Assembly (NCBI GenBank): GCA_934511335.1
Contig: CAKSWL010000033.1
Coordinates: 1 to 13,808, forward strand
Length of the DNA stretch: 13,808 nt
DNA from: an uncultured Cloacibacillus sp.
Lineage (GTDB): Bacteria; Synergistota; Synergistia; Synergistales; Synergistaceae
Direction: 5' to 3'
This document shows positions 12,888 through 13,808 of the stretch, one piece after another. Numbering within the stretch: position 1 is the stretch's first letter; every line of letters starts with the position of its first letter. The notes under the pieces are model-generated. The model made no database searches, was not told where the DNA came from, and saw nothing but the letters and a program-made list of their open reading frames with translations. Both the position numbers and the translations under genes were made by a program.

Positions 12888-13445
12888 TCAGCGGCGGCTC
12901 TCCGCCGGCAGCATCAGAGCGCCCACCAGCGTGAGATACTCCGGCAGCTTGTCGTCGTGAATCCAGAGGATGTCGAGTCCGAGATACTTCTTCAGGGCGA
13001 GGCTCACATCCGCGCCGATAGACTCTATCGAGTGGCGCGCCATCGCGGGATTGCGGCAGGGCTCGCCTGACGCCTTCGCGCATGCTGGGCAGAGGTCGCA
13101 GGAACCGGCAAAGAAGCTCAGGCTTCCCGGGATCTTTTTCTCCTCTTCCAGAAGCTCTTCTATCAGCCGGCGCTTTTCCGTGGAGAGCATCTCTTTGGCG
13201 CATTCGGCCGCGCTCTTTGTGCCGCCGCGCGCCTGATCGGGAGTCATCCGCAGGCCGACGAGCCTTATTTTCTCATAAGAGCGCCAAATATCCCTTGGAT
13301 CGAAATCAAAGGGCGGGCACATCCAGTTATTATTGTAATTCGTGCACTCCCGGCAAAAGCCGAGAAACTTTGGAATATCGACGCACGAGGCGACGAAATC
13401 CGCCGCCTCGCAGACCGTGTCATACCTCTCGACAGAATAATCCAT
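12888..13445 (-). CDS. DUF2284 cysteine-rich putative metal-binding protein
   Basis: Belongs, by its cysteine pattern, to DUF2284, found in anaerobes; no function is established. Numbered from an upstream ATG (13472; 194 residues): CRECTNYNNNWMCPPF has Cys40, Cys43 and Cys52, and CDLCPACAKASGEPC has Cys125, Cys128, Cys131 and Cys139, enough for one or two Fe-S clusters; a Lys/Glu-rich helix (97-113) separates them and the C-terminus (IHDDKLPEYLTLVGALML) ends the fold. The family often has a corrinoid-protein-like or radical-enzyme neighbourhood, but nothing of that kind is here. I prefer ATG 13445: GGGAGG lies 11 bases upstream, and the predicted transcription start (~13479) would leave the 13472 ATG almost without a leader. 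It faces the alcohol dehydrogenase gene, with the double hairpin between them. Confidence 0.82.
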   Translation of the reverse strand: MDYSVERYDTVCEAADFVASCVDIPKFLGFCRECTNYNNNWMCPPFDFDPRDIWRSYEKIRLVGLRMTPDQARGGTKSAAECAKEMLSTEKRRLIEELLEEEKKIPGSLSFFAGSCDLCPACAKASGEPCRNPAMARHSIESIGADVSLALKKYLGLDILWIHDDKLPEYLTLVGALMLPAESRR

Positions 13446-13485
13446 CACCAGCGACGCCTCCCGTTGAATCATCTCTATGTCTATG

Positions 13486-13513
13486 AGAATATCCCTCTCG
13501 TCCCTTATGTCAA
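13486..13513 (-). promoter_or_regulatory. Candidate promoter of the DUF2284 gene
   Basis: On the minus strand TTGACA (13513-13508), 16-bp spacer, TATTCT (13491-13486). The -35 is perfect and the -10 is 4/6. It predicts a start near 13479, about 35 bases before the preferred ATG. Confidence 0.6.
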
Positions 13514-13712
13514 GCCTTCATATCAGAGACGTCCTGAGTGCGGGGCCTCTTAATGGCCGCCAGACGGCGGAAAGGCCAAGCGTATCAGCATTACGAAAGA
13601 TGAGTCCTCCCCTCTTCTATTCAGGACAAAGCTGATAAATTATAATGCGTCGTTGACCAACGCGGGCGGCCGGGCGCCTGAAAAGCTCTCGATTCGGGTG
13701 AAAGAGGCGCCT
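13514..13712. other. Right-end intergenic region, no gene seen
   Basis: About 200 bases with no supported coding sequence. It holds a nested hairpin TGGCCGCC-AGAC-GGCGG...GGCCA (13554-13579), a TATAAT at 13641-13646 without a good -35 on either strand, and the inverted repeat GGCGCCT (13673-13679) / AGGCGCC (13695-13701) with a 15-base gap, just past the possible minus-strand reading frame to the right. No T-tract and no riboswitch consensus that I recognise. Confidence 0.35.
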
Positions 13713-13808
13713 TCAGCTGCGACGGAGCCTTCGGCATACGGCATCCGCGAGCCAGCCGAAGGACCAGCCGGAAACGGCGCCGGCGACGAAGAGAGTCAGT
13801 ATGTAGAG
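13713..13808 (-). CDS. Possible C-terminal tail of a membrane protein running off the right edge
   Basis: The minus-strand frame open from the right edge ends at TGA (13715-13713) and encodes 31 residues: a hydrophobic, Gly-rich stretch (YILTLFVAGAVSGWSFGWLA) followed by the basic end DAVCRRLRRS. This is the pattern of one transmembrane helix with a cytoplasmic basic tail, for example the end of a LapA/DUF1049-like protein, but it is too short to assign and may be chance. The gene start is outside the window. Confidence 0.3.
   Translation of the reverse strand, partial: LYILTLFVAGAVSGWSFGWLADAVCRRLRRS

Noticed and set aside
13673..13701. GGCGCCT/AGGCGCC stem-loop as a riboswitch
   Set aside because: No conserved riboswitch core is visible and no plus-strand gene begins within the window after it.

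Overview
The window looks like about 13.8 kb of chromosome from a GC-rich, strictly anaerobic bacterium. Gene content (a sensor-type [FeFe]-hydrogenase-like protein with a NuoE-like ferredoxin and a SpoIIE-type phosphatase, a YqeC/MocA pair for selenium-dependent molybdenum hydroxylases, a DUF3798 periplasmic protein, an iron-type alcohol dehydrogenase) and overall style suggest Synergistota (Cloacibacillus/Synergistes-like) or a similar amino-acid-fermenting gut or sludge anaerobe. The lineage is inference; there is no rRNA or marker gene to fix it.

Layout. (1) 3-902 (+): shikimate dehydrogenase family protein, open to the left edge. (2) 1044-2407 (-): yqeC then a MocA/YgfJ-type nucleotidyltransferase, a tight pair ending in a clear intrinsic terminator (978-1009). 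(3) 2507-5761 (-): a three-gene, overlapping operon, (2Fe-2S) ferredoxin -> hydrogenase-like Fe-S/PAS sensor -> SpoIIE-type PP2C phosphatase, closed by a terminator at 2455-2481 and preceded by a Rex/CRP-like palindrome at 5824-5841. (4) 6025-7815 (-): a large unrecognised protein with two N-terminal helix-turn-helix-like repeats. (5) 8212-8961 (-): phosphoglycerate mutase with promoter and a 17-bp terminator hairpin. (6) 9242-11318 (+): DUF3798 periplasmic binding-like protein behind a near-consensus promoter with a 24-bp perfect palindrome on its start site, a terminator, then a class I glutamine amidotransferase-like (peptidase C26) hydrolase. (7) 11514-12716 (+): iron-containing alcohol dehydrogenase with an inverted repeat in its upstream region. 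(8) 12722-12827: two adjacent hairpins, one a 26-bp perfect inverted repeat. (9) 12888-13445 (-): DUF2284 cysteine-rich protein with its own promoter, then a mostly empty right end carrying only a possible membrane-protein tail (13713-13808).

How the parts may work together. The ferredoxin/hydrogenase-like/phosphatase operon reads as a redox or H2 signalling relay: electrons or H2 sensed at the Fe-S/H-cluster domain, passed through PAS to a Ser/Thr phosphatase. A Rex-like site in front would tie it to the NADH/NAD+ ratio, the same logic that commonly governs fermentative alcohol dehydrogenases. YqeC and MocA imply that a selenium-dependent molybdenum hydroxylase is encoded elsewhere. The DUF3798 protein and the peptidase C26 enzyme may handle an imported glutamyl or similar small compound, but this is speculation. 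The least explained items are the in-frame 75-nt-period repeat inside the hydrogenase-like gene, the 24-bp operator-like palindrome, the double hairpin after the alcohol dehydrogenase, and the double-HTH protein.
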